20,407 nucleotides of DNA. Source: a virus. Shown here piece after piece: positions 1 through 6,915 of this stretch (its first letter is position 1; each line of letters starts with the position of its first letter). Below the pieces are notes generated by a model. That model did not search any database. It was not told the origin of the DNA and saw nothing but the letters and a program-made list of their open reading frames with translations. Where the stretch lies: IMG/VR virus record IMGVR_UViG_3300042521_004122, positions 1 through 20,407 of that record. One strand, 5' to 3'. The position numbers and the translations under genes were made by a program.

Positions 1-1724
1 GGGGTTATTACCTTGATATTTCTAATGGAGGGGGAGGTGCCTCCACTCAAATAGGAGGCTCCGCAACTGCTGCTGGTTCAAATACTCAAGTTCAATATAA
101 TAATGGTGGCGCATTTGCTGGATCTGGAAACTTTACATTTGATGGTTCTGGAGTAAATGTAAATGGCATTATTTCTTCAGGCTTAGGCATCTCTACAAGT
201 GCTACTACATTTAATATAGCCACCAATACTGCATCTACTATTAACATAGGTACTACATCTGGAAGTGCAATAAATATAGGCAATGCTGGCGGAACTACTA
301 CAATAAGGAATGCTGGTACAAACATAAACGGGACTCTGACCGTTACTGGTGTTTCAGTACATCAAGGTGCGGGTGCTTTTAATAGTACACTTTCTGTTAC
401 TGGTGCATCTACTCTTATTGGTGACGTTACTGCAGGCGGCGACATTGCAGTGAACGGTGGAGATATTACAAGTACTGCTACCACATTCAACTTACTTAAT
501 GCCACCGTTACCAATGCAAACGTACTTGGAGCTGCTAACACGGTAGTTCTAGGTGGCACAGGTGGTACGACGACAATTAGAAACGCTGGAACAAATATAA
601 ATGGTACTCTTACTGTTACTGGTGTCTCAGTGCATCAAGGTGCTGGTGCTTTTAATAGTACACTTTCTGTTACTGGCGTCACAACATTGCAAGGTGCTTC
701 TACACTACAGGGTGCAGTAAATATGAACAGCACTCTCACCGTTACTGGTGTTTCAGTGCATCAAGGTGCTGGTGCTTTTAACAGTACTCTTTCAGTTACT
801 GGCACATCTACTCTTATTGGTGACGTTACTGCAAGCGGAGATATTGCAGTAAACGGTGGAGACATTACTTCCACTGCAACTACGTTTAATTTACTGAACG
901 CTACCGTTACTGGTCTCAATATAGGTGGTGCTGCTAATAGAGTTGTATTAGGTAATACAGGTGGTACCGCTACAATTAGAAATGCTGGTACAAACATAAA
1001 TGGTACTTTAACCGTAACTGGAGCTACTACTCTGCAAAGTACTTTAGATATTGGTGGCAATGCAATATCGTCTGGATCAACTACCTTTTATCTTTTAGAT
1101 ACTACTGTTACCAACTTGAGCATTGGAGGTTCTGCCACTTACGTTTCTATTGGTGCTGCTTTTTTGCCCGGGCAAACAATTATTCAAAACGAAACATTTA
1201 GTGTTAAGAGTAGTAATATTAGTCTTTTTAATGATTCTGTTACAGGTGTCTATGCCAGCAGCAAAGCAGGAACTTTTTGGACATTTACGGTGGGAGAGGG
1301 AAACGTATTCCTTATAGAGCCAAGCGCTTTTGCATATGACAAGCCAGATTTGGCATTTGGAGGTATGACAAGTACATTCATTGGTGACTATAGTGGCAAT
1401 GGAAATGGCACTTTGATAGGAGTTTTAGATGGTACCCAAACTATTAATTTCACTGGCAACTTAGCAGGCACAAGCGGTTCTCTTGGTATTTATAGTCATC
1501 TTATTCTTGGTACAAATTCATATGAGCTTAGGTTCTACGATGCTGATGGCTCTCATTTCGTTGGATTTAAAGCTCCATCTACTGTGACCGCTGATAATAC
1601 ATGGGTACTTCCTGCGCAAGACGGTTCTGCTGGTCAATTGTTAACTACAGATGGAGCCGATAACTTAACTTGGACATCTCCACCAGCATTAGATTTGTTC
1701 TTATTCTCACAAGGTATTATTTAA
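1..1724 (+). CDS. Repeat-rich tail fibre-like protein, 5' truncated by the window edge
   Basis: The frame is open from base 3 to the TAA at 1722-1724, so at least 573 residues are present and the true start lies upstream. The GTG at 450 is internal to a continuing repeat and is not the start. The protein is low-complexity, rich in Thr, Gly, Asn and Ser, and built from imperfect repeats such as GTNINGTLTVTG, GAGAFNSTLSVTG and TATTFNLLNATVT. The C-terminal part is less repetitive and ends with the pattern WVLPAQDGSAGQLLTTDG followed by LTW, which I associate with the ends of phage fibre and surface repeat proteins. It probably forms an elongated beta-structured trimeric fibre or adhesin on the virion. 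The glycine-rich adhesin-like genes directly downstream support this. The exact structural role is inferred. Confidence 0.7.
   Translation, partial: GYYLDISNGGGGASTQIGGSATAAGSNTQVQYNNGGAFAGSGNFTFDGSGVNVNGIISSGLGISTSATTFNIATNTASTINIGTTSGSAINIGNAGGTTTIRNAGTNINGTLTVTGVSVHQGAGAFNSTLSVTGASTLIGDVTAGGDIAVNGGDITSTATTFNLLNATVTNANVLGAANTVVLGGTGGTTTIRNAGTNINGTLTVTGVSVHQGAGAFNSTLSVTGVTTLQGASTLQGAVNMNSTLTVTGVSVHQGAGAFNSTLSVTGTSTLIGDVTASGDIAVNGGDITSTATTFNLLNATVTGLNIGGAANRVVLGNTGGTATIRNAGTNINGTLTVTGATTLQSTLDIGGNAISSGSTTFYLLDTTVTNLSIGGSATYVSIGAAFLPGQTIIQNETFSVKSSNISLFNDSVTGVYASSKAGTFWTFTVGEGNVFLIEPSAFAYDKPDLAFGGMTSTFIGDYSGNGNGTLIGVLDGTQTINFTGNLAGTSGSLGIYSHLILGTNSYELRFYDADGSHFVGFKAPSTVTADNTWVLPAQDGSAGQLLTTDGADNLTWTSPPALDLFLFSQGII
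331..1020 (+). repeat. Internal direct duplication, 399-base period, in the fibre-like gene
   Basis: Bases about 331-621 and 730-1020 are near-identical at an offset of exactly 399 bases (133 codons). For example, the TTGGTGACGTTACTGCA block occurs near 418 and again near 817. A third, partial copy of the VSVHQGAGAFNSTLSVTG module lies at about 603-676, and a more diverged relative is at about 193-345. Similarity at the DNA level, including silent positions, suggests recent duplication. Confidence 0.8.
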
Positions 1725-1739
1725 TAGGAGGAAAATATC

Positions 1740-2123
1740 ATGGCCACTACAGCGCAATATACGGCACAACCTTTAGTTGAATGTACAACTACTGTCAGTG
1801 CTGGTTCTACAACCATTTCCACTGCACTTTCTACATCTGCAGCTAATGGTGTTGGTAAAAGAATTTTAAGAGTGTATTCTACTATAACAGGTACTAATAC
1901 AGCAGGAAAATTAAGTCTTTACATTACTGCAAGTTCAAATGACTTTTTGATTGCAGAAAGAGCAGTTGCAGCGAATACGGTTAGTGCTACAGCTGCTGCA
2001 CTTCGTGTTGAATTTCCAGAAGCAGTTGGCTTAGTTTTGCCTGGAGGCAGTACAACATCATTAAAACTTGTGAATGGAGTAAACGTCACAACGAACAACG
2101 TTGTTGAAAGCGGATTGTTATGA
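1740..2123 (+). CDS. Small beta-rich virion-like protein, unknown
   Basis: This encodes 127 residues and starts at an ATG preceded by a strong AGGAGG ribosome binding site at 1727-1732. The protein is Thr/Ser/Ala/Val-rich with short alternating hydrophobic stretches (RILRVYSTI, KLSLYITASS, TSLKLVNGVNVT), which suggests an all-beta fold. I see no signal peptide or membrane segment. It lies between the fibre-like gene and the first glycine-rich gene and overlaps the latter by four bases (ATGA), so translation of the two is probably coupled. A small accessory subunit of the fibre or adhesin complex is the likeliest role. I do not recognise the family. Confidence 0.6.
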   Translation: MATTAQYTAQPLVECTTTVSAGSTTISTALSTSAANGVGKRILRVYSTITGTNTAGKLSLYITASSNDFLIAERAVAANTVSATAAALRVEFPEAVGLVLPGGSTTSLKLVNGVNVTTNNVVESGLL

Positions 2124-3022
2124 ATCATGGTTTTTATGGATTTCCTAATAAATTAAATTTATCAGAAAACGCCATTGAGCAGTTCGATTCTAGCGGTGCT
2201 TATTCTATATTGCCTGGAGCAAAAAAGCTTTATATATTTGCAGTAGGCGGCGGTGGTGGTGGTGGTGGTGGTGCTCGGCAAAGCGGTAACGCATACGGCG
2301 GCGGTGGTGGTGGTGGTGGAGTGATGATATTAAAAGAGTTTTATGTTTCTGATCTTGGAGGTCCGGGTCAAACATTGTTTATCACTATTGGAGCTGGCGG
2401 AACAAGTGGTGCTGCTGCTGCCAGTGATAGTTCAAACGGCAGTAATGGTGGCGCAGGTGGAGCTACTCAAATCAATATTGCAGGGAAGCCAGGTGCGCTT
2501 ATATATTGCCCGGGTGGAAATTTTGGATCTGGAGGCACAACCAGCGGTGGTACTGCAGGGCAAGGCCAGTCATGTTTCATAGAATCTTATAGTGTTACTG
2601 GTGGCCTTGGATCAGGATCTGGAGGCGGTATTACTGTGGCAGCAATTTATTCTCATGGGGGCGCTGGTGGGGGATGGAAAATATCTGGTAATGGCAGCAA
2701 TGGCGGCGCAATAACATTGCAAGGTACGTCTGTTTCTGGGATTATGTCTTCTTTACAGGCAAGAGCAAATAACGTATATAATGGAGGTACTGCTGAGTCA
2801 TCAACAAAGCCATTTGATTCTTATCAACATATTCTTGGAATTATGTCCCCAGGATTTGGTGGTCCGGGTGGTGGAGGTGGTGGTGTAACTGCATCTAATG
2901 CTGGCGGTAATGGTTTTAGAGGGTCAGGGGGTGGGGGTGGTGGAGCATCAACAAACGGAATTGCTGCCAGTGCAGGTGGAGTTGGTGGAAACGGATACGT
3001 AGCAATATTGGCGATATATTGA
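2120..3022 (+). CDS. Glycine-rich adhesin-like protein, paralogue 1
   Basis: This encodes 300 residues. The N-terminus (MNHGFYGFP, then FDSSGAYSILPGAKKLYIFA) has the signature of the phage glycine-rich domain: a short beta segment with a Ser-Gly-x-Tyr and Pro-Gly pair, followed by long Gly runs (about residues 44-63, and again near the C-terminus). The C-terminus ends GGNGYVAILAIY. Such proteins in tail-fibre regions are thought to fold like the polyglycine sandwich of T-even gp38-type receptor-binding adhesins; that comparison is from family knowledge. Two more paralogues follow at 3223 and 4168 with matching ends and diverged middles, as expected for receptor-binding variation. Translation is coupled to the upstream gene by an ATGA overlap. 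Confidence 0.7.
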   Translation: MNHGFYGFPNKLNLSENAIEQFDSSGAYSILPGAKKLYIFAVGGGGGGGGGARQSGNAYGGGGGGGGVMILKEFYVSDLGGPGQTLFITIGAGGTSGAAAASDSSNGSNGGAGGATQINIAGKPGALIYCPGGNFGSGGTTSGGTAGQGQSCFIESYSVTGGLGSGSGGGITVAAIYSHGGAGGGWKISGNGSNGGAITLQGTSVSGIMSSLQARANNVYNGGTAESSTKPFDSYQHILGIMSPGFGGPGGGGGGVTASNAGGNGFRGSGGGGGGASTNGIAASAGGVGGNGYVAILAIY

Positions 3023-3037
3023 AAAGGAGTTTATTTT

Positions 3038-3226
3038 ATGAGATGGGCAATTATAAATTTAGAAACTAATACTGTTGAAAATGTTATAATTTGGGACGGA
3101 AACGGTCAAATTTTCCCTTTTGATGCAAATCAGCTTATTCACTTACAAGATGATGAACGATGTGAAATTGGCGCTATTTTTGATCCAAATTCTTCTCCAC
3201 GATTTATAGAACAACAGCAAGTATGA
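3038..3226 (+). CDS. Small tail-fibre-region accessory protein, unknown
   Basis: This encodes 62 residues, with an AAAGGAG-type ribosome binding site at about 3024-3029. The sequence opens MRWAIINLETNTVENVIIWDG, then a Pro/Asp segment and an acidic C-terminal half with DDERCEIG. The pattern of a hydrophobic strand, Val-Glu-Asn-Val-Ile, and Trp-Asp-Gly is like small proteins often encoded beside phage tail fibres. I know it only as a recurring context, not as a named function. It overlaps the next glycine-rich gene by four bases (ATGA), so it may act with that protein, for example as an assembly helper or cap. That role is inference. Confidence 0.6.
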   Translation: MRWAIINLETNTVENVIIWDGNGQIFPFDANQLIHLQDDERCEIGAIFDPNSSPRFIEQQQV

Positions 3227-4164
3227 ACCAAGGTTTTTTTTCTAATTTTTCTTCAAATACTCGTCTTGATCCAGACTCAGAAGACGTTGTTTTATTCGAT
3301 TCCAGTGGTGCTTACAAGATACTTCCTGGTGTTCGCATGCTATTTATATTAGCTTGTGGCGGCGGAGGTGGCGGCGGCGGTGGTGGAAGATACGCGTCTG
3401 GTACTAATTCCTTTGGTGGTGGTGGTGGTACAGCAGGGGCAAATGTTTATACGTATTTTTTAGCAGAAGATTTAGGTGGATCAAATAGTATTTTGTACAT
3501 AACTATTGGCGCTGGTGGTACGAGTGGAGCTACTGCAGCTAGTGATGGCTCTGCTGGAGGAAGCGGTGGATCTGGCGGCAGCACTTCTATCAGCTTGAAT
3601 GGTTGGCCTGGCACTTTATTAACTGCTTTAGGCGGCGGTGGTGGGGCTGGAGGAAGTAACACTTCTGGCACTGGTGGTACTGCAACTTCTCATTCTTTTT
3701 ATGGTTGGTTGATTACAGCTACTTCTGGTGGTGCTGGTGGTGGGTCAAGTGGCAATGGTGGTAGTATAACTGCAAATATCATTAGTGCGGGGCATCAGGG
3801 AGCTGGTGGTGGCGGAAAAAGTTCTGGCGGTACTATTTATTCTGGTGGAGATATTTTAAATACCGGCGCTACCACTGGTGGCATGGCTGCGCATCCAGAT
3901 ATTGCAAGAGGCTCTGCGATATTAGCTGGCGGAGGATCTGGTTCTGGCGGTGCTTCTAACACCAGATTTCATTTGACTGGTATTTTTACTGGAGGATTGG
4001 GCGGTGCAGGCGGTGGGGGCTCAACATTGGTGGCTGGTGGAGCTGGCGGTTCTGGATTTCGTGGCGGCGGCGGCGGCGGCGGTGGTGGTTGTCAAAATGG
4101 AAGTGCTTCAGGTATTGGTGGTCGTGGTGGTAGTGGTTATGTTGCAATACTTGCGATAAGGTGA
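3223..4164 (+). CDS. Glycine-rich adhesin-like protein, paralogue 2
   Basis: This encodes 313 residues with the same architecture as its neighbours: start MNQGFFSNF, then LFDSSGAYKILPG, a polyglycine run (about residues 46-55), several further Gly-rich blocks with GGSGGSGG and GGGGGAGGSN, and an end in GGSGYVAILAIR. The segment YITIGAGGTSGATAASDGS is nearly shared with paralogue 1 (FITIGAGGTSGAAAASDSS). It is probably a virion-surface adhesin or receptor-binding component. The ATGA overlap with the 62-residue gene implies coupled translation. A lone Cys near the C-terminus (GGGCQNG) and one near residue 44 (ILACGGG) are unusual in so glycine-rich a chain. Confidence 0.7.
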   Translation: MNQGFFSNFSSNTRLDPDSEDVVLFDSSGAYKILPGVRMLFILACGGGGGGGGGGRYASGTNSFGGGGGTAGANVYTYFLAEDLGGSNSILYITIGAGGTSGATAASDGSAGGSGGSGGSTSISLNGWPGTLLTALGGGGGAGGSNTSGTGGTATSHSFYGWLITATSGGAGGGSSGNGGSITANIISAGHQGAGGGGKSSGGTIYSGGDILNTGATTGGMAAHPDIARGSAILAGGGSGSGGASNTRFHLTGIFTGGLGGAGGGGSTLVAGGAGGSGFRGGGGGGGGGCQNGSASGIGGRGGSGYVAILAIR

Positions 4165-4167
4165 CTT

Positions 4168-5151
4168 ATGAACAATGGATTTTATGGATTTCCAGGTATA
4201 GTCGGAACCAAATTTATAGAAGCAGTTCAATTTGACACTACTGGTGTTTATACAATTCCGAGAAACTCAAGAACTTTATTGGTGTATGCTACTGCTGCGG
4301 GCGGCGGCGGTGGTGGTGGTTTTAGAGGGGCATCATTAGGCAATGCTGCAGGCGGTGCGGGTGGTGGCGGTGGTGGGTGGACATTATATAGATTATTACT
4401 AGATGAATTCCAAAATTTTTCTGGCAATAATGCTTCTAGTGCATATAGTTTTTCTGCATTACTAATCACTATTGGTGCAGGAGGTACTTCTGGGCCCGCT
4501 TCTGCTAGTGATGGTGGTGCTGCTACCGCCGGTGGTACGGGAGGAAGTACTACAATTTCTTTTCTTGGTTCTAGGGGTAATTTAATTCTATTGCAAGGAG
4601 GCGCAGGTGGTGCGGCGGGAACAGCCGCATCCGCTTCAGGTGGTGCAGCTAGAGTATCAGCAACTTGGGGGTATAACACCGTATCAGCGATGGGTGGAGT
4701 GGGTGGCTCTGGTTCTACTTCAAAGCCATCTAACGTTTCAGTTGGTCATCCGCAACAAACGCAAGTTTTGTGGAACGGCGGTGGTGGTGGTGGTGGATAT
4801 CTAAACTCTTCTGGCCTTGCTGCTGCTGGTGCAGATATTACTTTGTATAGCGCCACATCATTTACCACTTTTGGAACTCCTGGATTGGCGCGTAGTGCAA
4901 CAATAGCCTCTGGAGGGACAGCTGCTGGGGTCGCTCCCACTCCTACTCCTACATTTAACATATGCGGTAAATTGTCGCCTGGATTCGGTGGTGCTGGCGG
5001 TGGAGGCTCTGCTCTTGGCGGTGCCACTGCGGGAGCAAATGGATTTCGTGGTGGCGGTGGTGGCGGTGGTGGCGGATCAAAGTCTGCAGTTACTGCTGGC
5101 GCTGGTGGCGTTGGTGGTAATGGCTATGTTTGCATCGTTGCTTTTGAATAA
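4168..5151 (+). CDS. Glycine-rich adhesin-like protein, paralogue 3
   Basis: This encodes 327 residues. It starts MNNGFYGFP, close to paralogue 1 (MNHGFYGFP), then VQFDTTGVYTIPRNSRTLLV, which is the best match of the three to the glycine-rich domain entry motif. Gly runs follow (about residues 46-52 and 64-70), then LITIGAGGTSGPASASDGG and a C-terminal block ANGFRGGGGGGGGG, ending VGGNGYVCIVAFE. A Thr/Pro segment (GVAPTPTPTF) lies near residue 253. The stop of paralogue 2 is three bases upstream, and the stop here shares one base with the next start (TAATG). It is a probable receptor-binding or adhesin component. I cannot tell whether the three paralogues are assembled together or used alternately. 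Confidence 0.7.
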   Translation: MNNGFYGFPGIVGTKFIEAVQFDTTGVYTIPRNSRTLLVYATAAGGGGGGGFRGASLGNAAGGAGGGGGGWTLYRLLLDEFQNFSGNNASSAYSFSALLITIGAGGTSGPASASDGGAATAGGTGGSTTISFLGSRGNLILLQGGAGGAAGTAASASGGAARVSATWGYNTVSAMGGVGGSGSTSKPSNVSVGHPQQTQVLWNGGGGGGGYLNSSGLAAAGADITLYSATSFTTFGTPGLARSATIASGGTAAGVAPTPTPTFNICGKLSPGFGGAGGGGSALGGATAGANGFRGGGGGGGGGSKSAVTAGAGGVGGNGYVCIVAFE

Positions 5152-5717
5152 TGATAAAAAAATATATTAAAGATTTTTATCCACATCCAGAATCAAATGG
5201 ATATGGCATTGAAAGCGCATATAGAAGGTTCGAAATTCTAAGGCCTCTGCACTTTGATTCTGTTTTAGACGTTGGTTCTGGCCCCTGTTTGTTGCACAAA
5301 TGGCTTTTAACAAATAACATACTAGCTTCTTATGAGGCCGTTGACATTCGAGAAGAATCTCTAAATCTTTGTAATTGCAAAACGTATATAGATATACCAA
5401 CAAATAAAAAATATGATTTAGTTTGCATGTTTGGAACTGTTACTTTTAATATTAATCATGATGTAGAGAAAAATAAACTATTATTGCATGAATTAGTTGC
5501 TGATAGCACAAAAGTATGCTCTAAGTATATTGTAATGACTGTATTTAAGGATGAATTTGTTAATAAAAGTCCATCTATTGTAAAAAAAATGTGTGTTGGT
5601 TTTTCTAAAAATGAAATTAAAAATATGTTTAATAATTATACTGACGACATTGACATTCAAGAAAGAAATGATTTAGACAAAGATGAATATTTTGTAGTAG
5701 TAAAATTGCCGATATAG
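5151..5717 (+). CDS. Class I SAM-dependent methyltransferase
   Basis: This encodes 188 residues. Motif I of Rossmann-fold methyltransferases is clear (VLDVGSGP, residues 38-45), followed by an acidic post-strand-2 residue in YEAVDIREES (Asp65) and a strand-4 motif YDLVCMFGT (88-96). The length fits a single catalytic domain with no target-recognition domain. I see no DNA-methylase DPPY/NPPF motif, so a small molecule, sugar or protein substrate is likelier than DNA. The start shares one base with the glycine-rich gene stop (TAATG), and a glycosyltransferase follows seven bases after the stop. The pair could modify a surface glycan or a virion adhesin. Local AT content and AAA use are higher than in the glycine-rich genes. 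The substrate is unknown. Confidence 0.75.
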   Translation: MIKKYIKDFYPHPESNGYGIESAYRRFEILRPLHFDSVLDVGSGPCLLHKWLLTNNILASYEAVDIREESLNLCNCKTYIDIPTNKKYDLVCMFGTVTFNINHDVEKNKLLLHELVADSTKVCSKYIVMTVFKDEFVNKSPSIVKKMCVGFSKNEIKNMFNNYTDDIDIQERNDLDKDEYFVVVKLPI

Positions 5718-5724
5718 ATTTATT

Positions 5725-6498
5725 ATGGCAAAGAAAAAGAATACAACCACAAAAAGCACTTCATCAGTAGAAAAAAATAGCGTTAAGCCTAAAAGAAAAG
5801 TGATGATTGCAACACCTGCATATGATGGCAGAATAGATGCATGGTATAATCACAGCATGCTCTTGACAGAAAGAGAATGTGTCAAAAATAATATTTTGAT
5901 AGATCCTATTTATGTATGTTATGATGCTCTTGTGGAGAAGGCTCGTAATGATTTGTTTGCATATGCATACGAAAACAATTATGATGATTTAGTTTATATT
6001 GATTCAGATATTTCTTGGGATCCACAACAGTTTTTAAGATTACTCAGTCATCCAGTTGACTTCGTCGCTGGCATATATCCCAAAAAGTCAGAAATTGAAG
6101 ACTTTCCAGTTAATCTAATTGGAGATATTACTATTCAGAATGGCCTAATGGAAGTTGCTTCTGTGCCAACTGGATTTTTAAGGTTGAGTAAAAATGCAAT
6201 TAATATTTTGTGGAAAGCGTGCCCTCCATATACAATAAGTCAAGATCCAAAAGTTTTTAAGCATGTATTTCAGACCGGAGTTCTTGGCGGCAGATACATT
6301 AGTGAAGATATACTGACTTGTTTAAAATGGAGGGAGCTTGGAAATAAGGTTTATCTAGATCCTTTTATTTCTGTTGCTCACAGTGGACATAGAACATGGA
6401 GAAACAACTTTATGGATTTCTTGAACAAGAACACGGTTAGACAAGTTCCTCAATCTGCTGCTGCTGCTCAAATATCTCAGGCTCAACAAAATGCTTAG
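5725..6498 (+). CDS. GT-A fold glycosyltransferase
   Basis: This encodes 257 residues. After a basic, Lys/Thr/Ser-rich N-terminus (1-25) comes the nucleotide-sugar binding entry IATPAYDG (28-35). Next are ALVEKARND (68-76), the metal-binding DxD in YIDSDISW (Asp93, Asp95), then SEDILTCLKW (192-201) with the acidic pair typical of the catalytic region, and HSGHRTW (219-225). These match small phage-encoded GT-A enzymes. The C-terminus is an Ala/Gln-rich tail. It is a soluble enzyme with no membrane segment. The partner methyltransferase and the adhesins upstream suggest a role in decorating a virion surface protein or a host glycan, but donor and acceptor cannot be read. The ribosome binding site is weak; the gap to the previous stop is seven bases. 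Confidence 0.75.
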   Translation: MAKKKNTTTKSTSSVEKNSVKPKRKVMIATPAYDGRIDAWYNHSMLLTERECVKNNILIDPIYVCYDALVEKARNDLFAYAYENNYDDLVYIDSDISWDPQQFLRLLSHPVDFVAGIYPKKSEIEDFPVNLIGDITIQNGLMEVASVPTGFLRLSKNAINILWKACPPYTISQDPKVFKHVFQTGVLGGRYISEDILTCLKWRELGNKVYLDPFISVAHSGHRTWRNNFMDFLNKNTVRQVPQSAAAAQISQAQQNA

Positions 6499-6506
6499 TG
6501 AGTAAT

Positions 6507-6526
6507 TATTTTTAAAAATATAAGTA
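6507..6526 (+). promoter_or_regulatory. Possible late promoter box in a 60-base gap
   Basis: The gap 6499-6558 is one of the few non-coding stretches. It holds a perfect 14-base palindrome TATTTTTAAAAATA (6507-6520) running into TATAAGTA (6519-6526), one base from the T4 late promoter consensus TATAAATA. It sits 33 bases before the GTG of the next gene and upstream of terminase. A lone box in AT-rich DNA is weak evidence. Confidence 0.3.
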
Positions 6527-6558
6527 GGGAAACTTTTAGTTTTGTTTTAAAAAAATAT

Positions 6559-6915
6559 GTGGAATATATATATCATATAATTATTCCAAAACATCATGTC
6601 GCTAAAGTAAATGATTGCTTTAGCAAAATATGTAAGACTAAGTCAAAACCCTTTTCTCATAATTTAGCATCAAAAAGTGTTTACAAAGCAACTCATGTTG
6701 CTGCATCTGGTATATCTGAAGAAGAGCTTAGGGTTTTTGAAATAGTTTTACAGCTTGATAGTCCAAATGTTTTTTGGTGGAAAGTTTCCGCTAAAAATGG
6801 AGTACTGGAAGACTGCAACGATGCTGATTGTTTCGTTTATTTGGGCGAAAAAACAGAGTACAAACAGTTGTTCAAAAAAGCAGGCTTCATTTATTTGAGT
6901 AAAGATGATGGGTAA
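6559..6915 (+). CDS. Hypothetical protein upstream of terminase
   Basis: This encodes 118 residues. The GTG at 6559 is the only usable start: no in-frame ATG occurs before or within the frame, and the ATG two bases earlier is out of frame. The nearest purine-rich stretch (AGTAGGGA, 6523-6530) is too far away to be a good ribosome binding site, so initiation looks weak. The chain is mixed alpha/beta with a Trp-rich centre (NVFWWKVSAKNG) and four or five Cys. It overlaps the terminase start by 11 bases. Its position is where a small terminase subunit might be encoded, but I see no helix-turn-helix or other sign of one, so I do not make that call. Confidence 0.55.
   Translation: MEYIYHIIIPKHHVAKVNDCFSKICKTKSKPFSHNLASKSVYKATHVAASGISEEELRVFEIVLQLDSPNVFWWKVSAKNGVLEDCNDADCFVYLGEKTEYKQLFKKAGFIYLSKDDG

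Noticed and set aside
450-1724. GTG at 450 as the start of the fibre-like gene
   Set aside because: The same frame is open back to base 3 and the repeats continue through it, so 450 is internal.
2120-5151. Long antisense reading frames rich in Pro and Ala over the glycine-rich genes
   Set aside because: They are the reverse reading of GGN codons (NCC), have no ribosome binding sites and oppose every other gene.
6559-6915. Gene before terminase as small terminase subunit
   Set aside because: Position fits but no helix-turn-helix or coiled-coil oligomerisation features are visible.
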